Shown here in pieces: positions 1 through 11,386 of a stretch of 64,000 nt of DNA (positions are counted from its first letter, which is position 1; every line of letters starts with the position of its first letter). The DNA is from Allobaculum sp. Allo2 (GTDB lineage Bacteria; Bacillota_I; Bacilli_A; Erysipelotrichales; Erysipelotrichaceae). The notes below the pieces were generated by a model, which was not told the DNA's origin, ran no database searches, and saw only the letters and a program-made list of their open reading frames with translations. The stretch is taken from contig NZ_CP078088.1 of assembly GCF_022701175.1 (NCBI RefSeq), positions 496,001-560,000 on the forward strand, written 5' to 3'. Made by a program: the position numbers and the translations under genes.

Positions 1-2078
1 CGTGGCTATGCCTGGCGATCGCTTTCTGGCTGATTTTATGGATTGATCGATTCTGGCTCTGCGTGGCTGCCATTCTGGCAGGGGCCTTATGGCTGAACTG
101 GCGATTTCGTCACGGCTGGCCTGTCCTGGTGTGGATTGGACTGGGCGCTTTCGCGATCGGTGTTCTCATGGGATCAGCCGCGGCTTCCCGGCGCGTGCCG
201 CAGGAGGGAGAATACCGGATTTGTGAAATTCGATCCGGCTATGCGATGGCTTCGAATAAACGGGATTCGGTAATCGTTTATGAACCGGAATCCTTCATTC
301 TGGATCAGACCGTGTTTCTTTCGGATTTTGAACGCATCCATTCGGCGGACAATATCGGTCTGTTCAGCTTTGGCCGCTACGTGGCGCAAAGGGGATTTAC
401 TACAGCGCAGCCCCTCAAAGGACGATCAGAATACTCCACAGGCGCAGAATCTGGCTCATCCAGAAAAAGCCAGACGACAGGAACCGGAAACGATAAAAGC
501 CAGAGTCTGGCGCTTTGTAAATTCGAGACGAGCTGCGTCGCTGTATCGCCTGCTGATTTACGGGATAAACGACAAAGACGAACTGGACTGGATCGGGACG
601 CTCGGACTGCCGCTGATGGGATTGCTGGGGTAATAAAAAGCGGCTGTCGAGAAGACTGTATAAACCGCAGGTCAGTCTGGCGGTGTTTGGAATTCTTGGC
701 GGATTTGCGCTGATCGTTCCGGTTTCGATTTCCGTGATGCGCATGGCGGTATTTCTGATCGCTTCAACGCTCTTTGAAAATCGGGCTAAACGCCTGTCCT
801 TTTCTATTCTGACTATGCTTCTGATCTGTCCGCAGTCTGCACGAAGCATGAGTCTGGTTTTGCCGGGCGCCATTTTGTTTTTTACGCGGTTTGTAGAAGG
901 GAGCGGTCCAAAGCGCTTTGTTTCTTCCTGTGTCTGCATTCTTTGCCAGATCGCCTTTACGGGCAAGGTCAATTTGTTTTTCCTGCTGGCCTTTACGTGG
1001 CTGAGGCAGCTCTTCGGGTGGCTTTTCCTGCTGAGTCTGCTCGGTCTGTTCTGGGAAGAGTGGGGCACGGTTCTGGAGAAGGGCCTGTCGTCTCTGGATG
1101 TTTCGTTTGAAGCCTTCGATCTGCATGGAATGGCACCGCTCTGGTATTTCGTGCTGCTCTGCATGGTGCTGATGGCGATCTGCTGGAAATGGAGCAAGGG
1201 CAGAGCACTGCTTTGTCTGGTGCTCTTTGGCCTTTATCCGGCAATATGGCATTTTGATCCTTTTATCACGTGTATATGCTTTCCGTTGGACAGGGAGACG
1301 CCACTGTCCTGGTGGAGCCTTTCATGAAAAGCGTTGTTATGATCGATGCCGCCGGGCGATTTAATCATGACAATGCCTCCGAGCTGTTTATCCCGTTTTT
1401 CAAAGCCGCCAGATTTCTCAGCTCGACGCGCTGATCGTAACGCATGGCGACTTTGACCATAACGGAGCGGCGGCTTCGCTTTGCGAACAGTTTTCCGTAA
1501 AGAAGAAGATCGAGGAAAGCGGCCAGATCGTTCCGGTCGACTATCCATTCGAACTGCTGCTGCCGCAGCGACAGGCCGATCCCGACGACGAAAACGATCA
1601 GAGCCTGATCAGCCGCTTCGCCTTCGACGGCTTTTTCTATCTTTGGACGGGCGATGCTTCGACAGCGATCGAAGAGCAGCTGCTCGATCGGTATGTCCTG
1701 TCTTCGGACGTGCTGAAACTTGGTCATCACGGCTCTTCGACGAGTTCTTCCTGGGACTTCATAAAAGAATGCGATCCCCAGCTGGCTCTGATTTCCGCCG
1801 GCTATAAAAACCGGTACGGGCATCCGTCCAATGAAGTACTTTTGCGCCTGAGCGAACTGGGCATTGATCGTCTGAATACCGCGGATCATGGCATGGTCCA
1901 TCTGCAGAGTTTTCACGGCTGCATGAAAATTGAAACCGCCGATGGCCTGACGGCCTGGATCGGGAACAAAAAGAAAAGGCAGCCTTGCCAAAACAGGAGA
2001 CTGCCAGAGAAACAGATTCTTAGAGTTTGCGGTTTTACTGCGGATTGGAGAAAGCCCAAAGCTCGGAACACTCGCTAA
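1..2078 (+). CDS. comEC: ComEC DNA-uptake channel (5' end outside window, frameshifted)
   Basis: Membrane channel that carries single-stranded DNA across the cytoplasmic membrane during transformation. The reading frame is already open at base 1, so the start lies upstream. An N-terminal soluble domain (to about 400, with GRYVAQRG) is followed by the multi-helix competence domain (about 500-1260). A metallo-beta-lactamase-like domain starts near 1275 and shows THGDFDHNG (about 1437), GHHGSSTSS (about 1721) and YGHP (about 1816), the usual order for ComEC. The protein passes through several frames (shifts near 395, 630, 1265 and 1410). As read it ends at 2078 and overlaps the convergent peptidase gene by 44 bases, so another shift near 1980 is likely and the true stop is uncertain. 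Family assignment is firm; exact ends are not. Confidence 0.85.
1969..2005 (-). terminator. Rho-independent terminator of the C39 peptidase gene
   Basis: On the minus strand an 8-bp stem (GGCAGTCT/AGGCTGCC, one G-U pair) is followed by TTTTCTTTTT. It lies just past the stop of the minus-strand gene ending at 2035 and inside the comEC 3' end. Confidence 0.7.
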
Positions 2079-3043
2079 GAACCGCATCGATGTCCCAGAG
2101 CGTATCGCTGTGACGGATGGAATTGGGGTCGTTGATGCGAAGCTGTCCATTTCCCAGACCGGTCGCCACGATGAAATGACCCGTTCGGGTAAATGTGCCC
2201 GGAAGCATGTGCAAAATAACAGGCTTGCCGGCTTCCAGCGCCTGCCGCAGCGCGTTCGTATCTACCGGCAGCGTTTCACGGTTCAGATCCAGCGCATCAG
2301 CGGCTTCGGGAAAGAAGGCGGAGGAGGTGCCCATTCCGGGATAGTAATCGCCAAGCGCAACATCCAGATCGGCTAGAACCCGCGGCGTCAGGGTCGGATC
2401 CTGTTTGAGCCAGGAAGCGACCATCGACAGGCACGTCGGGCCGCATCCGCCCACCCAGATCATGGTATCGGCCAGCGGTTGCCAGCCCCAGCGTACGTCC
2501 CACTGTAAAAGGCGCGGGACGCTCTTCAGACTTTCCTGAAGGGAAGAGACAGGGGTCTGATACTGTGCGTCTGCCGATTGCGGCCAGGTTCGAATGAAAT
2601 CGTATCGATCCGGATCGCGAAGGAAAAAGGCGAGAAGCGCATCGGTGTACTGATCGGCGTCCAGAAAGAGAGCGTAGGCTTTCTGCTGATCGGGCCCAGG
2701 GGTTAAGGCCGCTTCCTTGAGCGCGTAAAACGTTTCGTCGCTAATCTGCTCCGGCTTTTCGCGCTGGTTAATTTTTCTTCGTCCGGTTGCGTGCTCTTTT
2801 CCACGGTAGCCCGCAGATGTACAGCCATCGTGGAAAGTGTATCCGAAAGAACGGTCCGGCTGGCCGAATTCTCTGCCTGCTTTTTGCACTTGTTTTGGCC
2901 TGCAGTGCGCAAAAGCCAAAACTGCTCAGGCTGACCGCCGCAATCAGAAGGGGCATCGCCAGTGTCATCCCGGTTCTGGATGCAGGCTTCGAAACCGTCT
3001 GCCTGGTTTTTAAAGAATTGTATTCTGCGTTTTCCGGCTTCAT
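2035..3043 (-). CDS. Membrane-anchored C39-like cysteine peptidase (paralogue 1)
   Basis: Predicted extracellular papain-fold peptidase of the Peptidase_C39_2 type. An N-terminal signal-anchor (MTLAMPLLIAAVSLSSFGF) is followed by a linker and the peptidase domain. That domain has the oxyanion Gln in QWDVRWGW, the catalytic Cys in GGCGPTCLSM, the His in GHFIVATG and an INDPNS motif, all in family order. Start chosen at 3043 because AGGAG precedes that ATG; the N-terminal part then shifts frame near 2875 and again near 2775. Length is about 335 residues. A clear paralogue lies at 28879-29862 with the same architecture. Substrate unknown; not linked to a bacteriocin transporter, so a leader-peptidase role is not supported. 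Confidence 0.75.
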
Positions 3044-3146
3044 AAAAATTCTCCTTTTCGTTTTTAAATAGGATTTCTGTCTTTCGGTCAAATCATATTG
3101 ATCCTCCCTGCAGAGTCCGGTCGGTTCAGAACAGGATGGCAGCCTG

Positions 3147-3180
3147 CAAAAAAACAGAGGCAGACGAATCGGCCTCTGTT
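3147..3180 (-). terminator. ftsH terminator
   Basis: Minus-strand perfect 9-bp stem AACAGAGGC/GCCTCTGTT with a 10-base loop, followed directly by a T run. It lies 32 bases past the ftsH stop codon. Confidence 0.85.
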
Positions 3181-3211
3181 CGTAATCAAGTACAGCTTTG
3201 CGGCTTCGGGT

Positions 3212-5161
3212 TTAAGCCTGCTTTTCGGAATCCTCGTCCTTATGAAGAATTTCCGTGAATTCTTCGCCGGTGATCGTTTCTTTTTCGTACAGATACTTGG
3301 CCAGTTCATGAAGTTTCATGACGTGGTCATTCAGGATCTGGTACGCCTCTTTGTAGGCTTTGTTGATCAGTTCGATCACTTCGCGGTCAATGGCTGCGGA
3401 AGTGTCAGAAGAGCAGGCGAGCGAAGTGTCGCCGCCAAGGTACTGGTTGTTGACCGTTTCAAGAGCGGTCATGCCAAACTGATCGGACATGCCCAGACGG
3501 GTGATCATCATGCGGGCCGTCTTGGTCGCCATTTCGATATCGTTGCTGGCGCCGGACGTGATGGAGTGGAAGATCAGATCTTCCGCGGCACGGCCGCCGC
3601 AGTACGTAACGATGCGGGAATACAGCTCGTCTTTGGTCAGCAGGTTGTTTTCTTCTTCATCCACCTGCATCGTGTAGCCGAGAGCGCCTTTGGTTCGCGG
3701 AATGATGGTGATCTTGTGAACCGGTGCGGCATCGGTGCAGTAGGCGGAAACCAGCGCGTGACCGATTTCGTGGTAGGCGACAATCATGCGTTCGCGCGGA
3801 GAAATAACTTTGTTTTTCTTCTGTTCGCCGGCAATGACGATTTCAATGGCTTCTTCCATATCGCGCTGGGTCACCTGCTTGCGTCCGTCGCGGACGGCGA
3901 GCAGAGCGCCTTCGTTAACGATGTTGGCCAGGTCGGCACCGGACGTACCGGCGGAAGCGCGGGCGATCATGTTGTAGTCGATATTCGGGGAGGTCTTGAC
4001 GTTTTTGGCGTGAAGCATGAGGATTTCGCGACGGCCTTCAAGATCCGGCAGTTCAACCGGAATGCGGCGGTCGAAACGTCCCGGACGGGTCAGCGCCGGG
4101 TCAAGCGATTCCGGACGGTTGGTGGCTGCCAGAAGGACGATGCCCTTCGAGCCGTCAAAGCCGTCCATTTCCGCGAGCAGCTGGTTGAGCGTCTGTTCGC
4201 GTTCGTCGTTTCCGTTGAATCCGGAACCGTCACGCTTTTTACCGATCGTATCGATCTCGTCGATAAAGATAATGCAGGGCGCGTGCTTTCTCGCTTCCTT
4301 GAACAGGTCGCGAACGCGGGCAGCACCGCGGCCGACAAACATTTCCACGAATTCCGAACCGGCAATGAAGTAGAACGGAACGCCGGCTTCACCGGCTACC
4401 GCACGGGCCAGCAGCGTTTTACCAGTTCCCGGAGGGCCGACTAACAGCGCGCCTTTTGGCATTTTCGCACCGATTTCGGTGTACTTTTTCGGTTCGTTCA
4501 GGAAGTCGACCATTTCCTGCAGGTTCTGCTTGGCTTCATCCTGGCCGGCAACGTCCTTGAACGTCGTGTGGGTCATTTCGCCTTTATAGACTTTGGCATT
4601 GGATTTTCCCATGCCCATGCCCATATTGCCGAATCCGCCAAACGGGAATCCGCCACCGGAGCCGCCGTCATCATCGCCGTCGTCATCCGATGGATTGGTG
4701 AACTTGAAATCCGCGGATCCGGAAGACATTCTCTTTCGCATGGAGCGGAAGAGCCACCAGACCATGCCCCAGATGAGAATCCAGGGAAGCAGGGAAATCA
4801 GAACGCTTACGAAGACGTTGTTTTCCCGCTGCGGAATTTCTTCAAACTTCACATCCCCTTCGATCATGCGGTCCACCAGACCGGGATCGTTGATGAGGGT
4901 TGTGGTGTAGACTTTGTTTTCGTCGCCTTTCAGCGTATAACGGGCGGTATCGCCGCTGATCTGAACTTCATCCACTTTTTTGTCCGTAACTTCCGAAACA
5001 AACTGAGAATAAGGCACAGCCGAAGAAGAACGGTTAAAAACTGTGGAGGGAAAAAGCAGAAGGCAGAAAACAATGATCATCGCAAAGGTGAGGATCAGAT
5101 ATTTCAGGTTCTTTCTGGCGGGCTTTTTCGATCCGCCATTTTTGTTTTGAGAAAAGTTCAT
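3212..5161 (-). CDS. ftsH: ATP-dependent zinc metalloprotease FtsH
   Basis: Membrane-bound AAA protease that degrades misfolded and regulatory membrane proteins. Intact at 649 residues, the usual length. Two transmembrane segments (about residues 25-45 and 115-135) flank an extracytoplasmic domain; a Gly/Asp-rich linker follows. The AAA module has Walker A GPPGTGKT, pore motif FVG and Walker B IIFIDEID, then the M41 protease domain with zinc motif HEIGH. GGAGG sits 7-11 bases before the ATG at 5161. It is monocistronic: its own terminator lies at 3147-3180 and its promoter overlaps a CIRCE-like element at 5235-5261, suggesting HrcA control. One of the few long genes here without a frameshift. 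Confidence 0.97.
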   Translation of the reverse strand: MNFSQNKNGGSKKPARKNLKYLILTFAMIIVFCLLLFPSTVFNRSSSAVPYSQFVSEVTDKKVDEVQISGDTARYTLKGDENKVYTTTLINDPGLVDRMIEGDVKFEEIPQRENNVFVSVLISLLPWILIWGMVWWLFRSMRKRMSSGSADFKFTNPSDDDGDDDGGSGGGFPFGGFGNMGMGMGKSNAKVYKGEMTHTTFKDVAGQDEAKQNLQEMVDFLNEPKKYTEIGAKMPKGALLVGPPGTGKTLLARAVAGEAGVPFYFIAGSEFVEMFVGRGAARVRDLFKEARKHAPCIIFIDEIDTIGKKRDGSGFNGNDEREQTLNQLLAEMDGFDGSKGIVLLAATNRPESLDPALTRPGRFDRRIPVELPDLEGRREILMLHAKNVKTSPNIDYNMIARASAGTSGADLANIVNEGALLAVRDGRKQVTQRDMEEAIEIVIAGEQKKNKVISPRERMIVAYHEIGHALVSAYCTDAAPVHKITIIPRTKGALGYTMQVDEEENNLLTKDELYSRIVTYCGGRAAEDLIFHSITSGASNDIEMATKTARMMITRLGMSDQFGMTALETVNNQYLGGDTSLACSSDTSAAIDREVIELINKAYKEAYQILNDHVMKLHELAKYLYEKETITGEEFTEILHKDEDSEKQA

Positions 5162-5234
5162 GGAACCTCCATTCCAGGATTCGAACGCGGTTCGATCCGG
5201 GGGCTGTTTGAATGAATCCTATTATGACGCAGAA

Positions 5235-5261
5235 TTAGCACAAGTACAGTAAGAGTGCCAG
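5235..5261 (-). promoter_or_regulatory. CIRCE-like HrcA operator of ftsH
   Basis: Reading the minus strand: CTGGCACTC, nine bases, TTGTGCTAA. Each half matches the CIRCE consensus (TTAGCACTC-N9-GAGTGCTAA) at 7 of 9 positions with exact 9-base spacing. The element overlaps the predicted ftsH -10. A second copy precedes hrcA in this window (33943-33969) and shares the unusual GGCACTC half. Confidence 0.6.
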
Positions 5262-5271
5262 CCTTCGTCAA
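5243..5271 (-). promoter_or_regulatory. Predicted ftsH promoter
   Basis: Minus strand: -35 TTGACG (5266-5271), 17-base spacer, -10 TGTACT (5243-5248). It would give an untranslated leader of roughly 75 bases before the ATG at 5161. Confidence 0.5.
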
Positions 5272-5915
5272 TTTCACAAAATTTGGATTTTTCTTCGAAA
5301 AGCGGGTAAGAAGGTCGGAAGAAAAATTTATCCATTCTCTGTAACAATATCGTACCCATCTGTTTCAGTCCTCAAAAATGAACGACAAAATCCTGTCTTG
5401 CAGAAGAGAACAGTTTGAAGATACAGGTCCAGAACGGCTTTGCCAATGGAAGAAATAGAGAATACCTCTCAACAATTTCTTAAGACAGACCGATAAGGTT
5501 TGCCCTTGCGCAGGAAGCCTGCCGCAGCCCTTTATTAGAGCGAAAATAATCGAAAATAATAAGGTACACAGGTCCGGTATCTATCGCGGATCTGATCGTT
5601 TTTTCGTACAGAATGACAGGAGTTTTGCCCGAAAACGGGAAGAGAAAACCAAAAATAAAGCAAAACGCTCGCGATACGCTCATGCTGAATATAGAAAAAG
5701 ACGTTTCGTTCTTTCAAATACGCACGACAATGTATTTTCAGCAACAGACGTTGTTTTTAAAAAGAAAACCGTGTGATTTCCAAAAGCGAAACGCCGACAG
5801 GCAAAGGATTTTAAGGGGATCCAGGCGAACGAAAACAGGGGAAAAGAGAAAGCGGCTGCGCGCTGTGGGCAGGCGGCAGTGTACAAAAACAGGGAATTTG
5901 AGAAAGGAGACGGAA
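5272..5915. other. AT-rich intergenic region between divergent genes
   Basis: No credible gene. Noticeably lower GC than the flanks. It contains a tandem CGAAAATAAT pair near 5539-5561 and presumably the promoter of the secreted-protein gene starting at 5916, but no clear -35/-10 pair stands out. Confidence 0.5.
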
Positions 5916-8900
5916 ATGAAAAAGGACGAAAGATTTTGTCGGTGATCTTCTCGCTTTCGCTGCTGAGCCAGCCATACTCCATTTATGGAACGTCCGGCCC
6001 GAATGCACAGGAAGAAACGCTGCCTGAAACCGGAGAAGTCCGGCCAATGATTGAAGCCCTTTCGCAAAGCGCCGATCCAGATGCGGTCCTGTCGGCTGAC
6101 TCTGAAGCGGCATCGCAGCCGCAGGAGAGCGTGCGAAAGAAGGCGAGCAGCTATCGCTACGCAGACGGATCCCGCGGCTTTTTGCGTATCGAAACCAGAG
6201 CGAGGCGCTCCAGATTCTGAACGAAAAAGCGGCGTATACCGAAATGGGCGCCGAACACGACGCGACCAGTCTGAAAAACATGCTGAAGTCGCTGGATATT
6301 CTCGAGGATGCCAACACGATCCGCCGCTTTCTGGGCAAGAGCGAATACAGGATCACGGACGCCCTGATGGCGCATTCGCAGATTCGGGCCAACTGGTCGT
6401 ACGATCAGTATCACGAAAACGAAAATTACGATCATGCGCCCCTCGACTGGGTATCCAAGCCCGCCGGCTGGATCAGCTGGGCGGAAAACCTCGATAATTT
6501 TGGATCGCCCGATCTCGACATGCTTCAGCGAGGCAATCTGGCAATGCCGCGAAATTCCTTTGACGGCTGGTATTACTACGAAAAGGAACGGTACGAAAGC
6601 ACAGCGGGAGCCAGTCTGGACGATCCGACGTATGGCCACTATGCGAACCTGATTCAAAATTACGCGTATGCCGGCGCGGCGTACATTCCCTTTGAGGACT
6701 ACCGCGGACAGGAATACGGTACGGAACTGCAGAACTTTATGAATTATCGAAGCGCACCCGCGCAAAGCTATACGGTCGCGCAGTATCGCCGGCTTTTAGA
6801 AGACTATATTCGCCAGCTGCCCGACGCCCCGCTCTTTGTGAATGCAGTACTTTCCAATGTGCCAGACTGCACGTATACCGGCGAGGCGCAGACACCGGCA
6901 GCAACGGTCACCCTGGTCGATGCCGTTCTGATCGAAGGCCAGGACTATACCCTGCAGTATCAGAACAATGTGAACGCGGGAACCGCCACAATCATCGCGA
7001 CGGGATGCGGCAAGTATTCCGGAACCGTACGAACGACGTTTGAGATTGCGCCCAGATCCATCGAATCGGGATCCGTTTCGGGAATGCCGGGAATGGTGCG
7101 CAGTCTGGCCGAACTCGAAGCGGCTGACCTGCAAGTCGAATGCGACGGCCATCAGCTGGTCAAAGGTGTCGACTTCACGGTGGAATGCGAAGAGCTGCCG
7201 CTGGGCGACAATTATCACACGCCGTATCAGGCGATGATCCGCGGGATCGGTAACTACTGCGGCGAGAAGCAGGAGCTTGTATTCGGCCCCATGCGCATCG
7301 ATGTGCTGGCCGATACGTATCCCATTGCGGATGTCACGTACACGGGAGAACCGCTCACTCCGCCGGTAACGCTTTCCTACGGACGCATTTTGCAGGAAGG
7401 TGAGGATTACACGCTGCGTTATGTGAACAACTGCAACGCGGGGGAAGCCTCGGTCGTCATCGAAGGCATCGGCAGTTATGGCGGAACGATTACCCAGACG
7501 TTCCAGATTCGTCCCGAGTCGATCGGCAATGCCGTCGTCTCCAGTCTTCCCGAATCCGTAAACAGTCTGTCTGAACTTCAGAACGTACAGCCGTACGTAC
7601 AGAACGGCTTCACGCCGCTTATCGAAAATCAGGATTACACGGTGGCGCACGAACAGGTGACCAGCGCGCAGGGAACCGATTATTTCCGTCTGACGATTAC
7701 CGGCAAAGGCAATTACAAAGGAAAACTGGTTCGAACCTGGGGCGGACCGAAGACGCTCGAAAATGCGTGGATGTCCAGTCTGGACGATCTGATCTATACC
7801 GGAAAGGCGCTTCGGCCCCGTCCAAACCTCTGGTTTAACGAAACCCTGCTCGTGGAAGGCCAGGATTACCGGCTTCACTATACGAACAATGTGAACGCCG
7901 GCGAAGCGACGATCACCGCGATCGGCATGGGAGACTATTCCGGAGCGCTTTCCCAGACGTTCCGCATTTCCATCCGCTCCATCAGCAACGGCGTCCAGAT
8001 TGAGGGAATTCCCGATTACGCGGATCTCGATCAGCAGATCGACGAAGACGATCCGATTCTGGTCTGTGACGGCGTGGAAATTCCCCGCAGCGACTATACG
8101 GTGGACCTTTCGCGTGTCGAGTGGGAAGGGCAGGCGTACGTCTGGCGTTTTACCTTTACCGGCGTAAACAACTGCACCGGCATTTTGCATAATGCGGTCT
8201 ACCGCAAGGAAGATCTGTCCAGACTTTCACTTTCCATCGACGATCAGACGTTTACCGGGCAGGAAATCCGTCCGGAAATTTCCGCGATTCTCGACGGCGT
8301 GCCGTTAAGCGAAAACTGGAACTACACCCTGCGCTTTCTGCACAATGTGCATGCTGGCACCGCAACCGTCATTCTGACGGGCATCGGCGCCTACGCGGGC
8401 GAAAAGCGGGTTGACTTCCAGATTTTGCCGGATACGGTACGGAATCTGGATATCGAGGTCGATCACGTACGCGAAATTCAGAACGCCCAGCAGCTTGAGG
8501 ACAACATGCGCGTTCTCATCCGGGAAACCCGGCAGCCGGCCGATCCGGCCGACTACATCGCGGAAGTCGTTTCCGTCAATCTCGACACGCACCGCGCTGT
8601 GATCCGTCTGACGGGGAAGCGGGACTATACGGGTTCGCGGGAGTTCATTTTCGATATCGGCGGACCGAGAGAAGATGAAATCAGGCCGGAAGACAGCACG
8701 GCAATGTACCGTCTGTACAATCCGAACACCGGCGAACATTTTTACACCGCCGATTCGCGCGAACGGAATTATCTTTCGAGCATCGGCTGGAACGACGAGG
8801 ACTGGCGTGGATCGCGCCCGTACAGTCGCACACGCCGGTGTACCGTCTGTACAATCCCAACGCCGGCGATCATCACTACACGCCGGATCCGCAGGAATAT

Positions 8901-9107
8901 ATTTTCCTGCAAAACGCCGGCTGGCAAAGCGAGGGCATCGGCTGGTATTCCGATGACGCCAGAGGACAGGCGCTGCTTCGTCTGTACAATCCCAATACGA
9001 CCGGCGCGGGCGCCCATCACTACACCACCGACGCGCATGAACGCGATTATTTGCAGAATATCGGCTGGAAAGATGAAGGCGTCGGCTGGTACGGAAAAGC
9101 TCAGTAG
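5916..9107 (+). CDS. Large secreted protein: CAP-like domain, Ig-like repeats, DUF5648 repeats
   Basis: Starts at ATG 5916 behind AAAGGAGA. With one A restored the N-terminus is a signal peptide (MKKGRKILSVIFSLSLLSQP). Residues about 90-290 resemble a CAP/SCP domain (AENLDNFGS, GWYYYEKERY, GHYANLI). Four modules of the Firmicutes YTG...DYTLxYxNNVNAG...GxGxYxG type follow (starting near 6865, 7330, 7786 and 8242), alternating with a second module type. The C-terminus has three DUF5648 units (YRLYNPN...HxYT...GW) at about 8704, 8838 and 8972. Shifts near 5920 (A run), 6182 (T run) and 8806 (G run). No LPXTG motif is visible, so it is probably released or wall-bound by its repeats. Function inferred only as a surface/extracellular interaction protein. 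Confidence 0.85.
6865..8667 (+). repeat. Four-fold A/B module repeat in the secreted protein
   Basis: Four copies of a two-module unit of about 456-465 bases. The A modules carry YTGE/YTGK, G(Q/E)DYxL and NN(V/C)NAG(T/E)A. The B modules begin with IxSG/IGN-type turns and SLxEL. The protein-level pattern is clear but divergence is high, so the copies are old. Confidence 0.8.
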
Positions 9108-9200
9108 ATCCGCCTGCAGGCGCTTCCTGCCCAAAATCAGTCCAGAAACACAGAAATACAGAAATACACAAACCTGGAAATCCAGAGATACAGATACACG

Positions 9201-9236
9201 AAAAGCCGGCCGCAGTCTGAACTGCGGCCGGCTTGG
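9201..9236. terminator. Strong bidirectional terminator
   Basis: Perfect 13-bp inverted repeat AAGCCGGCCGCAG/CTGCGGCCGGCTT (9203-9215 and 9222-9234) with a 6-base loop. It has TTTT on the minus side and a weaker T stretch on the plus side. It lies between the convergent secreted-protein gene and tyrA. Confidence 0.85.
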
Positions 9237-9266
9237 TTTATGTGCAGAGAAATGGATGGTCCTGGG

Positions 9267-10099
9267 CTAGTCGAATTTCTTTCGGCGCTTGGTGGACAGC
9301 TTCATCATTTCCTTCATCGTCCGGGAATCGTCATTTTTGAGCGCTTCCTTGAAGTCTTCAAGCGTGGTCTGGAACTGCTCGATTTCCTTGAGCAGCAGAT
9401 CTTTATTGAGCAGGAAGAGTTCGCTCCACATTTCCTCATTAATGGAAGCAATGCGGGTCAGATCGCGGAACGAGTCGCCGGTGTATTCGACCAGATGCTC
9501 ATTTTCGTGGGTATCCATCAGCGTAACGGCGATCACGTGCGTCAGCTGGGAGAGAAAAGCGATCATTTCATCGTGCTCTTCGGCGGAAAGAACGGAAATG
9601 TTCTTGCAGCCGAGGTCCTTGGCTAAAGAGCTGACCTTGACGATGCTGGACGCTGTGTTTTTTCGTGCGGAATCAGGATGAAGTTGGCTTGCCGGAAAAT
9701 TTCCGGATTGGCGAATTCAATGCCTTTGGATTCGCGGCCGCACATCGGGTGAATGGACATGAGCTCAAGGTCGTCGCGAAGAATTTCCTGAACCGGCTCC
9801 ATGACCGCACGCTTAACGCCGCTGATTTCCAGCAGCAGCGTGCCGGGTGCAAAGTGGCTCTGCCATGCGGCGATCCAGTCTTTGAGCAGGGTGGGATAAA
9901 TGCAGAAAATGACCATTTCACACTGGTTCAGACCGGAAGAGAAATCCGCAAAGCCTTCATCAATCCAGCCTCTTTCCTTAGCCTGACGAAGGGAATGTCC
10001 GTTGGGATCGAAACCGAGAACCCGCCAGCCGAGTTCCTTCATGCGTCCGCAGAAGGACCCGCCCATTACGCCAAGACCGACAACACCGACAGTTTTCAT
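9267..10099 (-). CDS. tyrA: Prephenate dehydrogenase
   Basis: Converts prephenate to 4-hydroxyphenylpyruvate in tyrosine synthesis. The N-terminal Rossmann motif GLGVMGGSFCG and the SIHPMCGRES segment identify the family. One shift near 9657 sits in an A run (A6 where A7 restores HEKNTASS), after which the frame continues to the stop at 9267. About 277 residues, without the C-terminal ACT domain seen in longer Bacillus enzymes. Last gene of the aroB-aroC-aroA-tyrA operon; its ATG overlaps the aroA stop (ATGA). Confidence 0.9.
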
Positions 10100-11386
10100 G
10101 AACGTACTACCTTTCCTTTCAAAGCCAGAAGATCGTTAAAGAAATGCGGATAGCTTTTCGTGACGGCCTGGGCATCCTGAATCTGTTCAGGACTTTTCGC
10201 GCAAAGACCGAAAATGGCCATTGCCATGGCGATGCGATGATCGTTATGGCTGTCGATGACAGCCGGATGATCGAGACAGTAGGAAGACTGGCCATGAATA
10301 ATAATTTCGTCTTCCGTACTCGTAATGTCCACGCCCCATTTGCGCAGTTCGTCTTCCATCGCCGCAATCCGGTCACACTCTTTGTAGCGCAGCCGGGAAG
10401 CGTGAGTAAGAACGGTTTTTCCCGGGCAACAGGCGCCGAGCACGCAAAGAATCGGTCCAAGATCCGGACAGTCGGCTAGATCAAAGGTAAAGCCGTGCAG
10501 CCGGCCTTTGACAGCCTGCAGGCCCTGACTGGTCCAGTGGAGCGTTCCGCCGGCTTTTTCGATGGCCTGTGTGATGACGGCATCGCCCTGCAGGGAATCG
10601 GGATTAAGACCTTCGACGACAATGGACGCGCCCAGCGCGCCGGCTACGAGAAAGAATGCGGCCTGCGACCAGTCGGCTTCGATGCTTACGCTGGCCGGCT
10701 GATAGTGCTGATCGGGCGTGATGCGATAGCCGTTTTCTGAGGGCTCTTCGATGTGAACGCCAAACGTCTTCATCATGTCCGCGGTCAGGCGCACATAGGA
10801 CTGGGACTGATACGGCGGAAGCACCGCGATTTCCGCGCCGCCAATAAGCGGTGCACTCATAAGCAGTCCGGAAATGAACTGGCTGGAAATGCTGCCATCG
10901 AGCGTGAACAGACCGCTTTTAAAGGGCCCTGGAACGTGATGGCTTCGCCGGACTGTTCAAATTTCAGATTCTGTTCGGCAAAGATGTTCGCATAGACGCC
11001 CATCGGCCGGGAAAGCAGGGACGGCTTGCCCAGAAAGCGGACTTCCTCCGGACCGGCAGCGGCGATCGGAATCAGAAAGCGGATCGTCGAGCCGGATTCA
11101 AAGGCATCCAGCACTGCCGGCTTCTGGGGATCGTTTTTGCGGGATTGCATCCGCGAATATGAAGGGTACGAAAAAGCGGGCCAGAGCCGGGGTCTTCTTC
11201 AATGTGCGCGCCTAAAGCCTGCAGGCAGCCGATCGTGGCTTCCATGTCCTTGGAATGGCCAAGATGGGTAATGACGGATTCGCCGTCGGCCAGACCGGCG
11301 CAGATCAGGGCGCGGTGGCCGAGCGATTTGGAAGGCGGAACGCGAAGCGATCCTTCAAGATCGGAGGGTTCAATCCAGACTTTCAT
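10096..11386 (-). CDS. aroA: 3-phosphoshikimate 1-carboxyvinyltransferase (EPSP synthase)
   Basis: Sixth shikimate step, transferring enolpyruvate from PEP to shikimate 3-phosphate. Family landmarks in order: PSKSLGHRALI near the N-terminus, GSTIRFLIPIAA, RLRYKECDRIAAM and DHRIAMAMA. About 430 residues once two shifts are repaired (near 11128, A5 for A6; near 10925, C3 for C4). The start ATG overlaps the aroC stop (TAATG) and the stop overlaps the tyrA start, so translation is coupled on both sides. Confidence 0.92.

Noticed and set aside
3098..4444. 448-codon open frame on the plus strand
   Set aside because: It lies wholly antisense to ftsH and its terminator, lacks a ribosome site and has no recognisable domain; it is a shadow of strong codon bias.
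6796..8190. 464-codon minus-strand frame opposite the secreted protein
   Set aside because: Mirror of the repeat modules, with no family-like sequence; the plus strand has the clear modular protein.
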